Source: Hymenoscyphus infarciens (lineage: Eukaryota; Ascomycota; Leotiomycetes; Helotiales; Helotiaceae). Taken from it: DNA of 42,868 bases. Under the pieces are notes generated by a model that searched no databases, was not told the origin of the DNA, and saw only the letters and a program-made list of their open reading frames with translations. The position numbers and the translations under genes were made by a program. The stretch covers positions 1 to 42,868 of the forward strand of contig LLCB01000408.1 of NCBI GenBank assembly GCA_001414345.1, read 5' to 3'. Shown one piece after another: positions 33,973-42,868 of this stretch (positions are counted from its first letter, which is position 1; every line of letters starts with the position of its first letter).

Positions 33973-36651
33973 TCATCTGGCAAAGACCTTCACCACTCCA
34001 TCTCCACCAGCGCTGACGACCCATCTCCCATCTTGACTCCAAACCACCGAACAAACACCCTCCCCTCTCATTAACCGATGGCTCGTAATCTCCTGCGTAC
34101 AACTCCTCTTCTCCAGGGACCAGAATCTTAAACTGGCATCATGACCCGCGGAAACGAGTTCGCGACCATCAGGCGAGAGCGAGAGAGATGAGATGGCAGC
34201 CGGGTGAGCAAGCATGTTATATGTGCATTGCCCTGTTAGGCTTTCGTCAGCTTCTGTTTCCGTCTTTGTTGGTGTCGTTGAGGCCAGGGATGAGGATTTT
34301 GGCAACTTACCACTATTCGCATCGTAAAAGCGGATATATCGATCCTCATGTCCACTAATAATAATCCCCTCCACCCCACCACTACTTCTCGTCGCTCCCC
34401 CAACAACACTATCATCCTCCGAGAGTGCTCTTCCGCTATCGAAACTCAGAGACCCATCGAGTCCGTTGGTCGTAGCTACAATGGCATTGACTCCACACGT
34501 ATTAGTCCCATTATATGTTTCCAAACTAGCCATAGCCGCGACCTCCTCTCCAGTTCTTGTATCATAAACAAGAACCGCTGCATCAGAGTAGGAGACCACA
34601 AAAGCGTCGCCGGAAGCGGATAAGGGTGTGATACAAGTTGGTGAAGCCTTACTGTTCGCTCTGGAAATGGAATGAATGAGGGTGTAGTTGAAGGGTGAGT
34701 TGGACGCAACACTAGGTTGAGGTGATGAGGGGAATGCTGATCCAGAGGACATGGAATTACCACGAACGCGACCTCCTCTGCGGCCACTTCCTGCTTGCGG
34801 TGACACCAACTGCGGTGGTGCACTGACAGACCAAACCTTGACCACTCCATCCGCAGCTCCAGTTGCGAGGAGAATACGATCAGGGCCACCATATTGGTTG
34901 TTCTGTCCAAAAACTGATCCTGAAGTGCCCGGCAATACGCATACAGTCCAAACGGCATCGGTATGACCATCAAGCGTTGCTTTAGGATCCACTCTACCAC
35001 GCTCCCATACTCGTACAGCTGCATCCTGACCGCCAGAAAAGATCCAGCCATCCCCCTGGGCTCGACCGCCACTGGAGAAATTCTGAGATGGGGACCAAGA
35101 TGTCAAACACATCACAGCACCAGTATGACCACGGTGCGTAAAGTAACTCTGAATATCCAGGTCACTGAGGGCAGCATGCATGCCTGGTTGAGTATCATAA
35201 CGAGCTGGTATAATCCATCGCTTGATCGTCCCGTCGTCTCCCGCCGTGCAGATTTCGGGTTCCCCAGGGCTTCCCCCACCAGTAAAAATCACCGATCTCA
35301 CTGCATCCAGATGCCCCCGTAAACCAAACCGCACCCGAAAATTACCACTATCCGTCTTTTGGGCTGGGTTCAGGGATAATTCTGGATCTGCACTTTTCCG
35401 TCGAGACATTGAACCTTTTCTCCGATGCGATCCTGGCCCTCGGTTTGGTGATTTGGGTGGATCTTGGGCAATTGGGAATAAATCTGTGTCGGGTCTCTGA
35501 GGAGCAGGTTTAACTTCAGGCTCAGGAAATTGTGCTGCTTCATTGAAATCCCAACCGTCTGCCTCGGTAGGAGGCTCCTTCTCTGTTGCTTGTTCTACAG
35601 TATCAACAGCTCTTCCGTATGAATCAAATGTGTGATTAATCTTTGTGACTGGCTCTTCTTGAGGTTGCTCAGCAATTTGAAATGTTGAAGACCACTCTTG
35701 TGGCTGCGAAGGTTGTGGTAATGGTTGTTGGTCGGCTAGAGAACGAGACATTGGTACTGGTTCTGGATTTCTGACAGCCAGACTCGAAGTCAGTGGCACT
35801 GGAGGTGGTTGGTGATTTGGAGTAGGAGATGGACGAGACAAGTTTGACTCGCGCATACTCTTCTGTCGTGGTTGTTGTTGATAAATCTCCTCTAAACTTT
35901 GTTGACCAGACGCAGGACCAAAGGAAGGTGGCTGGAGTACTATCTCTTCTTGTGGGAGAGGCTCTCGTGGAGGCAGTGGGTTCGATGGGGATACCATAAG
36001 GTAGGTGAGCTCTTGTTGTGTTTTGTCCATGAAGCCCTTGAGGTTCCCCCTATCAGGATCTTCTTCTGTCTGATCTAACTCGCCCTCTCCTTCACCTTCG
36101 CCATCTACCACTAGGAAGGAATTGTGCGGTTTGCCTACAGAAGCTGGTCACATTATTAGCTGAAGGCCGCAGGAAATTTCAAAGTATAAACTTACGTCTC
36201 TTCTTAAAAGCATTACTCTCCCTCTCCTTTTGGTCGCGTACTGATTCAATATTGACCTCCTTGCCCGATTTAAGCGCCTTGACCTGAATATCCCTCTCTC
36301 TCAAGGCCTTCTCCAACATATTCACATATTTCTTCAGGGCTTTGTTGGAGCTATCGGCTTTGCGAGTGCTTCCCTCTAAACGCGCAATTCGGCCTTTCAT
36401 CTCTTGTCGCTCAATCTCCCAAGCATTTCTGTCTCGCTCATGTCGATGCCATTCGGTTTGGAGAAAGCGCATAACTCCTAGAAACTGTCAGCATCCCCCC
36501 TTAGGTATCACTCATCGGCATCTTCAAACGCACCCTGTAATGTGTACTCAGTGCCCTGAGGTTGTTGGTTTGCCTGCTGCTGTGCAGCATCCACAGGTCC
36601 ATTGCCCCCATTCCCACCACTTCCCATACCCGACAGCGATTGCCAGGCCAT
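33973..36651 (-). CDS. pro11: Striatin, STRIPAK regulatory subunit (PRO11/Far8 type)
   Basis: Scaffold B-subunit of the STRIPAK PP2A complex; in filamentous ascomycetes it controls fruiting-body development and hyphal fusion (PRO11 in Sordaria). Exons 36651-36534, 36477-36196, 36134-34311 and 34232-33973; 827 residues. Residues about 35-55 ([19 protein letters not shown]) are the striatin caveolin-binding N-terminus, followed by a coiled coil ([17 protein letters not shown] on to [13 protein letters not shown]). A long Pro/Gln/Ser-rich linker precedes C-terminal WD40 repeats, with repeats visible at [70 protein letters not shown] and [15 protein letters not shown]. The last intron (34310-34233) is 78 nt, in frame and without stops, so an ORF-only reading misses it. 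Confidence 0.95.
34233..34310 (-). other. Stop-free, in-frame 78-nt intron in striatin
   Basis: GTAAGT donor, GCTGACG branch-like sequence and CTAACAG acceptor. Its removal joins RFYDANSG directly to [12 protein letters not shown], the continuous WD40 sequence expected. Retained, it would add 26 Ser/Thr/Lys-rich residues without shifting the frame. Confidence 0.85.
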
Positions 36652-37367
36652 ATTTCCTTATCTCCCACAGCTCCCTACGACCCTTCTTCTCCCTCTGCGT
36701 GGTGTACTGCCTTCACACCAAGTCTTGTTGACTCGATCAGCATTTGTTTTGGGCGGGCGCAACGACGTCAGGGGGACAGCGAGGCTATCTGCAAGCGCGG
36801 AAGCAATTGCTCATCGCTGGCGCGTACTATTTTGTTGAAGCGTAGGAGGACGAGGGAGGGTATCTACAGCTTCGGCGAGAGTCGAGGATTCGTTTCGGCT
36901 CGATTTGAGGATTCTGTCGCGTGGGATGAAATGAAATGGTTTCCCCGTTTAGGTGAGCTTTCCAAGTGTCCACCAGTTACCCATTCAAAGCTGAAATGAG
37001 GCCACAAGGCAGCACTTTTCTATGTGCCGCTGCTTTTAGTCTGCAACGCTGCTTAAAGCAGTGAATCAAAAGAACAAGATGTCCAACTAGAATTGTTGGG
37101 GAAAAAAGGCATAAAAAGGGGGTTTTTGAGAGTGTTGTAGTAAATCAATTGTTCAAGCATAGAATACAAATCACAAATAATGTTTCTTTTGTTTAGTAAG
37201 GTTAGGCATGAGTATCAATATTTGTGCAACAATGTTAACATCTAAAAGAATTAGATATTTTTTCAATTTTGTACAGATAGTTTTGCATGTAAGATGAGAG
37301 AGGGTTTGGTGAAAACAAGAGCTTTATGGAATCTTGTGATCTATAAAGGTCAATCACAGAGGGATAC
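36652..37367. other. Intergenic, striatin promoter region
   Basis: Upstream of striatin and downstream of the small 37368-37625 ORF. No additional gene seen. Confidence 0.45.
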
Positions 37368-37625
37368 CTAGCAACTCTCATAGCTCTGTTGGCCCATGAC
37401 CCAAGGGCAACCAATTTTCTGGGGCTCCTTGTTGTTCATGACCGGAGTCTCGGGGTCATATGGAGTATTTGGCCATCTTTCAGTCCATTGTCCAATGCGC
37501 AGCCAGAATCTAGATGGAGTCCCTAGGCCATATTTTGGGGTGGAATCTGTCAATTCTATCCAGGAATCCAAGGGCTTTTGATTTGACGGCCATTGGAAGG
37601 GTGGTATTCGAGGATCTCTCGCCAT
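37368..37625 (-). CDS. Small hypothetical ORF, 85 aa
   Basis: Starts MARDPRIPPFQWPSNQKPLD and is Trp/Pro-rich with no signal peptide, helix or known motif. An earlier ATG in a stronger context (ACCACCATGG) overlaps in another frame ten bases upstream, which weakens the call. It may be a genuine orphan, the 3' exon of an unseen gene, or chance. Confidence 0.35.
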   Translation of the reverse strand: MARDPRIPPFQWPSNQKPLDSWIELTDSTPKYGLGTPSRFWLRIGQWTERWPNTPYDPETPVMNNKEPQKIGCPWVMGQQSYESC

Positions 37626-37712
37626 AGTTACCCATGGTGGTTTCTCTCTCCTAACCTACCGATATGATCCAGGGTCGTAAAAGTTGTACACTTCGTCCTT
37701 CTTAACCGATCC

Positions 37713-38444
37713 TCAAGAATCTTCATCCGTATCAAAATCCTCCCTCAAATCCCCATACAAGACCTCACAAACCCCACCCAAAGGAACATCCATAACTGCA
37801 TCCGTCCCCTGACTCCACAGCACCCTCCAATCCTCAATCCTATGTTCCGTCCCCCTCCTCCTATTACTCGGCGGCAGCTTACTCCCCTTCCCATCCAACG
37901 TCGCAATATTGGCCGCATCATCAATAATAGTTTCAATCGAGGAAAGCGGTAGTGTCAAATATCCCGTATTGTAAGACGCCAGGGCAACATAGATATACAC
38001 CAACAGCATGACGAGAAACGAGGGGAGGGCGAGAGACCACCAGCGATTCGGGTAGTAGTAGATTCCTAGGGCGTGGAGGAAGGGCGAGGGTAGGTAGGAC
38101 CAGAGGAGGTACATGAGGAAGGTGAGGGAGGAGAAGAGGTAGAGGACGAAGCCATAGTATTCGTAGGTTGGGACTTTCGGGGATGCGCGAGGGACAGGTT
38201 CGAGTTCGTCGGCAGAACTGTCTGGTGTGGTTGGTCTCGAGGGTCGGAGGAGCGATGTCAATGAGGGAGAGGGTGGGAGAGGTGTGGGAGGACGGTTGTA
38301 GAAGGGGGGTGCGAAGAAATTGTGTTGTTGTTGTTGTTGTTGCTGTTGAGCTTGGGGAGGGGGAGATGGGGACGAGCTGGAGGAGGAGTCTCCGCGATAG
38401 TGCGATTGGAAGACGGCATCGTCATCGTCGTCTGATGTTGACAT
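37713..38444 (-). CDS. GPI19: PIG-P/Gpi19, GPI-GlcNAc transferase subunit
   Basis: Subunit of the ER complex that transfers GlcNAc to phosphatidylinositol, the first step of GPI-anchor synthesis. Single exon, 243 residues. The disordered N-terminus has an acidic DDDDD run, serines, and a polyglutamine run (31-40), then Pro-rich sequence. Family core begins at TYEYYGFVLYLFSSLTFLMY (TM1, about 96-117) and continues to WWSLALPSFLVMLLVYIYVA (TM2, about 137-157), with the cytosolic tail ending in an acidic DFDTDEDS. The YGF...YLLW and P..WW...LP motifs are the PIG-P signature. The N-terminal extension is much longer than in animals. Confidence 0.93.
   Translation of the reverse strand: MSTSDDDDDAVFQSHYRGDSSSSSSPSPPPQAQQQQQQQQHNFFAPPFYNRPPTPLPPSPSLTSLLRPSRPTTPDSSADELEPVPRASPKVPTYEYYGFVLYLFSSLTFLMYLLWSYLPSPFLHALGIYYYPNRWWSLALPSFLVMLLVYIYVALASYNTGYLTLPLSSIETIIDDAANIATLDGKGSKLPPSNRRRGTEHRIEDWRVLWSQGTDAVMDVPLGGVCEVLYGDLREDFDTDEDS
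38318..38346. repeat. CAA/CAG trinucleotide run (polyglutamine)
   Basis: TTG/CTG repeats on the + strand encode the polyglutamine tract near the N-terminus of the PIG-P protein. Probable length polymorphism. Confidence 0.85.
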
Positions 38445-38865
38445 GGTGGTGGTTTGTTTATTGAGGGTGAGAATGGTTTGAAGGCTGAAGGTATCGCGAG
38501 ATCTTATCTTAGCGCATTTTTTTTATACATCCTTGCACTCTAACAATCGGATTGATCGACTAATTATCAAGCTATCTCCTTGACCCTAAAACCTTCTCTC
38601 CTCAAATTTATCTTGTCAGCTCTATCAGGCTCAATTGATGACCCGACCTTCAGAACACAAACTTTGGAGAAAGCGAAGCTGAAATCTCATCTCCCGACCA
38701 TAAGATCAGATTTATGACTTTCTGCTGAAGTAACATCTGCGCTTTCCAATTGTTTTTCTTCTTTACAAAGACTCATTCGAGTGTCGGTTTCCCTTCATGG
38801 CTAAACTTTCGTGCAATCGGAATGCAAGAAAGTTTCAGCTACGAAATCTTCCATCTCGTGCCATC

Positions 38866-38930
38866 TCATATTTCTCATATTTCTCATATTTCTCATATTT
38901 CTCATATTTCTCATATTTTCCAAGGAGCCC
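38866..38930. repeat. 10-bp tandem repeat TCTCATATTT
   Basis: About six near-perfect copies of TCTCATATTT (one unit starts CCATCTCATATTT and the last ends TTTTCC). It sits about 55 bp upstream of the pseudogene's ATG at 38983. Confidence 0.9.
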
Positions 38931-38982
38931 AATTGATCTAACTTCCCTCCAATCCCTCATTATTCTGCTTCTTCACAGCATC

Positions 38983-39696
38983 ATGGTCACAATACCCAAT
39001 AATCACCACAAAATCCACTGGAAAGCACCTCCCCTCCCATCCCAAAATCTACCCCAACTTCCAGAAATTATCACCCGTCATTTCATCCCCACCCCACATG
39101 GGAAGTTAGAACTCCTCCTCACTCAGCCTCCAGAATCCGTTCCTTTACAAAACAAGGCAATTCTTTTCCAACACGGAGGCTTCGGCCAAGCCTCGGTCTG
39201 GCTACCCCCTTTCCTCGACAACACTAGTCCATCGGGCATTCTTCTCACCACAATACCCCGTTGAGGAAGTGAGGAAGTTTGAGAAGCTGATGCCGGAGTA
39301 TGAGAGTATGCTTTGCCCTCTGGGTCAGATGTTAACATTTGCGAATCCGTCGAGGATTTTAAAGAGTATTCTTGGCTAAAAGGGGAATGGAAACCAGCCC
39401 AGGCTTTTAGTAATTGCCGGAGAGAAGGATAAGTTGATGAGTGTAAGTATTATGCAAAGGTTGGTTGGGGGTTTGAGGAAGGCTGCGAGGAGGTTGGGTT
39501 TGTATTCACAGGGTGAGGGGGGGAAGAAGGGGGGAGATGAGAGGGTTGGATTTGAGATTGTGAAGGGGTCGGGTAAGTCAAATTCTCGGAGAACTTGTTA
39601 TAGAATTAAACTGACTCAACAGGTCATCACATACAAAATGATCTTTACTGGGCGGATGGTGCGAGAAAGATTTTAGCTTTCGTGAAACAGCTTTGA
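38983..39696 (+). pseudogene. Alpha/beta-hydrolase pseudogene with internal deletion
   Basis: The 5' part reads MVTIPNNHHKIHWKAP..., a hydrolase start with HGGFGQASVWLPPFLD (oxyanion-hole region, the start of the core fold). It then jumps, around 39215-39230, into a later segment in another frame, LVHRAFFSPQYPVEEVRKFE, EYESM... and LLVIAGEKDKLMS. A final exon after a GTAAGT...CAACAG intron (39573-39622) encodes GHHIQNDLYWADGARK with the likely catalytic His. The nucleophile-elbow segment (GHSxGG-like) is missing, so no serine nucleophile remains. The junction also shifts frame by one and a TAA (about 39377) interrupts the second part. By comparison with intact relatives, on the order of a hundred or more residues are lost (from memory). 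Non-functional. Confidence 0.8.
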
Positions 39697-40334
39697 TTGA
39701 GGTTCATAAAAAGCTCCCCTGCTAAAAATGACATTCTAGATTTGGACAACTCTTGACCTATCTTTCTAAGGTCGTCCAACAGTGAATCTTCATAAACACC
39801 AAAAGCAGTTACTAGACCCAAAGATACTTTTCTGAATATGTACTCTGCCGAGTAGTGGTTGTGTATCCTTGCCTCGGAGGTTGCTTTGGGCAGTAAGTAG
39901 GAAATGCATTTCATTCTCTCTATTTGAGCTTCAAGGTAGCCAATTCCGCCCAATGCACTCCCCACCACCAACTCTTACAGCTAAATTTGTTCCCCACATA
40001 TATCCCATTTCGGAAATAGACAAATCACACGAGATCGAAAATTAGTTGTCCTTTCTTTTTAGGATCGTTTTAGTGACATTTGGGAGTATCTCGAATCGTT
40101 TTATATACCTGCTGCACCAATGATAGGTAGGAGGAAACTTTGGGATGCCTGCTGAGTGCATCTGTCTTTAGCCAGCCTCACTTTCGACCTCAACAATATA
40201 ACCATCGCTATACATCAATTCAATTCTTGATCTCCTCTCCTTCAGTTCACTTTGGAAAAGTATTACAAAGGTACTCTTAGACGTACCGGCAACTTCACAT
40301 CCGATATTTCGTTCCAGCCTCGCGAGCCACGACC
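39697..40334. other. Intergenic, uncertain minus-strand ORF
   Basis: A minus-strand ORF overlapping 39645-39971 reads like protein (EAQIERMKCISYLLPK, RKVSLGLVTAFGVYEDSLLD) but lacks an ATG at its head; the first ATG is internal. A TATATAAAA at 40099-40107 (minus) lies upstream. I cannot build a consistent gene. Confidence 0.3.
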
Positions 40335-41150
40335 ATGGAAGCAGCTAACTCGTCTCCTTAAGAAGCTCTAGAAACACTTACGAAATCAATTCCATATTTG
40401 ATTGAGGGTCTCGAGAACCTCAAGGCCATTATCTTTTCACAGACGCTCGACAGTGCGGGGGCTGGTGATGGGACGAACTATGGCTCATTCAAAGCTCAGG
40501 CTCCAAGAATCCCGCACGAAGCAAATAGCGAGTCGGGGGCATCTTGGACTATTTGAATCGTGTTCCTAAGAATGCTTCTGAAGATCTGGCCAAGGCAGCA
40601 AGGGAAAGGAGACAGTTGGAGAAGCCAATGTACGAACTGGAGAAGAACAAGAGTTCGAATACCCAGTCGGCGTCGAAAGAATCCTGCCATTGTTTCAACT
40701 GGTCGTTGTACATGGATTTGAGATGTCGGTCGACGATACGACAGGCATCGGGCGACGATGCTCCCAGCCTCCCGGATTTCCTGTCCTCAAAACGGCCCTC
40801 GGGATCAATGAAGCCATCGTCGGAACCAACTGTCTAAAGCGCGAACAGCAAGGCCCAAAGGGTAAATTCGAATGGAACGCTAAACAATCAAAAAAAAAAG
40901 GAAACCAGACTCCATCTCGGAAACCAGGGAACACTTGAAATCGTCCAAAAGACAACGGAAACATGGGGTCAAGTGCCTAGCAGATTATCGAAGGAAGTCA
41001 AAAACATTGGAGTGAGGAAGATTTTGTTGGGGGAGAACGAAGAGATGGCGCATCAGGAGTATATGAAGGGCTCGTGGGGTGGAAGGCCGTTGCCTGTTAT
41101 TGCCCTCTCGAAGTCAACAAGGGCGTTATCGTCGAAATGAACTCGCGATA
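40335..41150 (+). pseudogene. Multiply frameshifted gene of unknown family
   Basis: An ATG at 40335 meets a TAA at codon 9, yet continuous protein-like sequence carries on across frames. Segments: ALETLTKSIPYLIEGLENLK (frame A), then DYLNRVPKNASEDLAKAARE (frame B, about 40540), then EEQEFEYPVGVERILPLFQL and VVVHGFEMSVDDTTGIGRR (frame C, about 40640 on), and after a poly-A run near 40890, TRLHLGNQGTLEIVQKTTET and GVRKILLGENEEMAHQEYM in another frame. At least three frameshifts plus a stop. The segments look like one globular protein; I recognise no family. Decay is more likely than assembly errors because several independent lesions are present. Confidence 0.55.
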
Positions 41151-41574
41151 GACAACGAAAGCAAAGCGGCAGTACTTTGTAAATACCTGCCAACCTAACT
41201 CCTAGTTCCAGCTTTCTGGGGTAATTCTGAGTAATTATCCTAAACACCTGGGACCATTTAAAGTATTAACCTAGATCTTTGGAACAATCTGCTTCAATTG
41301 TTCCAAATATATACTCACGATTTTAAGGTTCCCAGCTGTCAGAAAGAATGTTTAATTAGGCGGGGGGTGGAGTAGAACAACGAGAAGTATTTACCGCCGC
41401 TCTTCATCGTGAGATGGATCTCGTGAGTTTTAGGAAGGTCAGACTAAGCAACTACCCGGGAAGGGGGAATTAGGATGCAAGATAGCGCGGTTGACAGTTT
41501 GGGCCTCTGGCGCTAGCCCTGATTCGGCCCTAGCCCCATGCTAAGAGCGCTAAGTCTCAGCCCCAACCCTACTC
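41151..41574. other. Intergenic, boundary to AT-rich block
   Basis: No gene. Composition changes sharply at about 41575. A GC-rich CTAGCCC repeat occurs just before it (GCGCTAGCCCTG, GCCCTAGCCCCATG). Confidence 0.45.
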
Positions 41575-42239
41575 TAAAACCACCTATTTATATATACTCC
41601 TCTTTATATATAATCTATTAGAATAATACTACCCTACTATATACTAATCTATATATATCTAAAGAGCGAGTAATTACGTATCTAATATACTTAAAATCAT
41701 CTAAATTAGATACTTTTTAGTAGTACTATTATAATCTAAAGTAATATATATAAATACGATTTATAAGAAGCTACTTATATACCCTAACCTTAGAGCTAGC
41801 AATAGCTCTTTATTAATACTACTTCTCTAAAAGAGCTTTATTTTAAAAGATAAATAGATATATTAATTATTTAAATATTAATTACTTTATTTATAAAGTA
41901 TAAAGTAAAAGATAATACTATGTTATACTTAACTTTTAAAGTGTTACTCCTAGCTAGTTACTCTTACTCTACCACGTCTTATATATGTCTAAAACATCTA
42001 TTCTACTAAAACCCTGTCTTCTAAACTATTAACTAATAGGTTAGAAGCTCCTTTCCTATTAGTATAAGCTCTTATAGTATTTTTACTATATAGTATATAC
42101 GAAGCACTTCTAGGGTAGGTGGTTAATAGTCTACTTTTATAGAACGCCTAGGTCTAAACTATTAACTAACCTAAGTAGCCTCCTTAGCTACGCCTTTTTA
42201 GCTACGCCTCTTTTAATACTCTAAAAGTACTAGAAAAAA
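41575..42239. repeat. AT-rich RIP-type block
   Basis: Strongly AT-rich with CpA/TpG nearly absent and no ORF. Leads directly into the satellite at the window edge. Possibly a decayed transposon. Confidence 0.65.
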
Positions 42240-42868
42240 GCCTCTTAAAAGTCTCTTAAATTAAGAGTAAATCTCTTATTTACTTATAGCTCTACTAACT
42301 AGAATACTTTTATTTATTATATATATTACTAGTTAGAGTATTTAATATTAGTATTATCTTTTAATTAAGTATAAAAGCCTCTTAATTTAAGAGTAGAATC
42401 TCTTATTTATCTATATATCTACTAGCTAGAGTATAATAATATATATATAGCTATTTAAAGTATTTAATAATAGTATTATCTACTAAATAAGTATAAAAGT
42501 CTCTTAAATTAAGAGTAAATCTCTTATTTAGTTATATCTCTACTAGCTAGAATATATTATATATATATATTACTAGCTAGAGTATCTAATATTAGTATTA
42601 TATACTAAATAAGCTTAAGTATCTCTTGAATTAAGAGATTATATCTTATTTACTTATATCTCTACTAGCTAGAATACTTTTATTTATTATATATATTACT
42701 AGCTAGAGTATTTAATATTAGTATTCTCTTTTAATTAAGTTTAAAAGCCTCTTAATTTAAGAGTAGAATCTCTTATTTATCTATATATCTACTAGCTAGA
42801 GTATAATATATAGCTATTTAAAGTATCTAATATTAGTATTATATACTAAATAAGCTTAAAAGTCTCTT
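42240..42868. repeat. AT-rich satellite, ~115-127-bp units in two alternating types
   Basis: Copies of a palindromic head (CTCTTAA-A-TTAAGAG or CTCTTAATTTAAGAG) start near 42252, 42378, 42500, 42620, 42748 and 42862. Two unit types are visible: one with GTCTCTTAAATTAAGAGTAAAT and an ACTTTTATTTATTA spacer, the other with GCCTCTTAATTTAAGAGTAGAAT and a GAGTATAATATATAG spacer. They occur in the order 1-2-1-1'-2, so a ~240-bp dimer is suggested. The array runs off the window edge. Confidence 0.8.

Noticed and set aside
34476..35072. 198-codon open frame overlapping striatin
   Set aside because: Same strand, different frame from the WD40 coding sequence; no motif of its own.
37396..37581. Plus-strand ORF opposite the 85-residue minus ORF
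   Set aside because: Shadow of equal weakness; the minus-strand frame has the longer, more protein-like sequence.

Overview
This window looks like nuclear DNA from a filamentous ascomycete. Helotiales/Leotiomycetes is my best guess from gene content; that placement is recollection-based, not computed. The evidence is: short spliceosomal introns (about 45-140 nt) with GT(A/G)(A/C)G(T/C)-like donors and CTAAC/CTGAC-like branch points; single-copy eukaryotic genes on both strands with no operon logic; and moderate-GC gene blocks separated by very AT-rich blocks almost devoid of CpA/TpG. Those AT blocks are the footprint of repeat-induced point mutation (RIP).

Layout. 1-1190 is an AT-rich block opening with a ~68-bp satellite that shows a ~206-bp trimeric higher-order repeat. 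1190-6276 is gene-poor: one weak small spliced gene candidate (2797-3384, -) and a RIP-type block (~4895-6090). 6277-9293 holds two convincing minus-strand genes, cytosolic seryl-tRNA synthetase and the TOR-pathway GTPase Rheb. After a small AT block (9500-9830) come 6-phosphofructo-2-kinase/fructose-2,6-bisphosphatase (10376-12769, +, with a GC-AG intron) and RNase H1 (14794-15970, +). A 3.7-kb gene-poor stretch follows, then a small SANT/Myb-like protein (19697-20059, +), a secreted eight-cysteine protein (21718-22446, +) and an intradiol ring-cleavage dioxygenase (23358-24455, -). 24.5-27.5 kb is gene-poor with only weak ORFs and another AT block. 27602-28992 (-) is an SRPK-like kinase, 30313-31029 (+) Pho88/Snd3, 31432-32654 (+) Rad14/XPA, 33973-36651 (-) striatin (PRO11/Far8 type), 37368-37625 (-) a doubtful small ORF, and 37713-38444 (-) PIG-P. 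The right end decays into an internally deleted alpha/beta-hydrolase pseudogene (38983-39696), a multiply frameshifted unknown gene (40335-~41150), and a second AT-rich satellite (42240-42868) with ~120-bp alternating units.

The intact genes are mostly housekeeping (translation, TOR signalling, glycolytic control, DNA repair, ER targeting, GPI-anchor synthesis, STRIPAK signalling). They do not form a pathway cluster. The accessory content, which is the more novel part, is the secreted cysteine-rich protein, the SANT-like orphan, the SRPK-like kinase, the decaying genes, and the two satellites that bracket the window. I did not see a CRISPR array, prokaryotic element, tRNA, rRNA or intact transposon.
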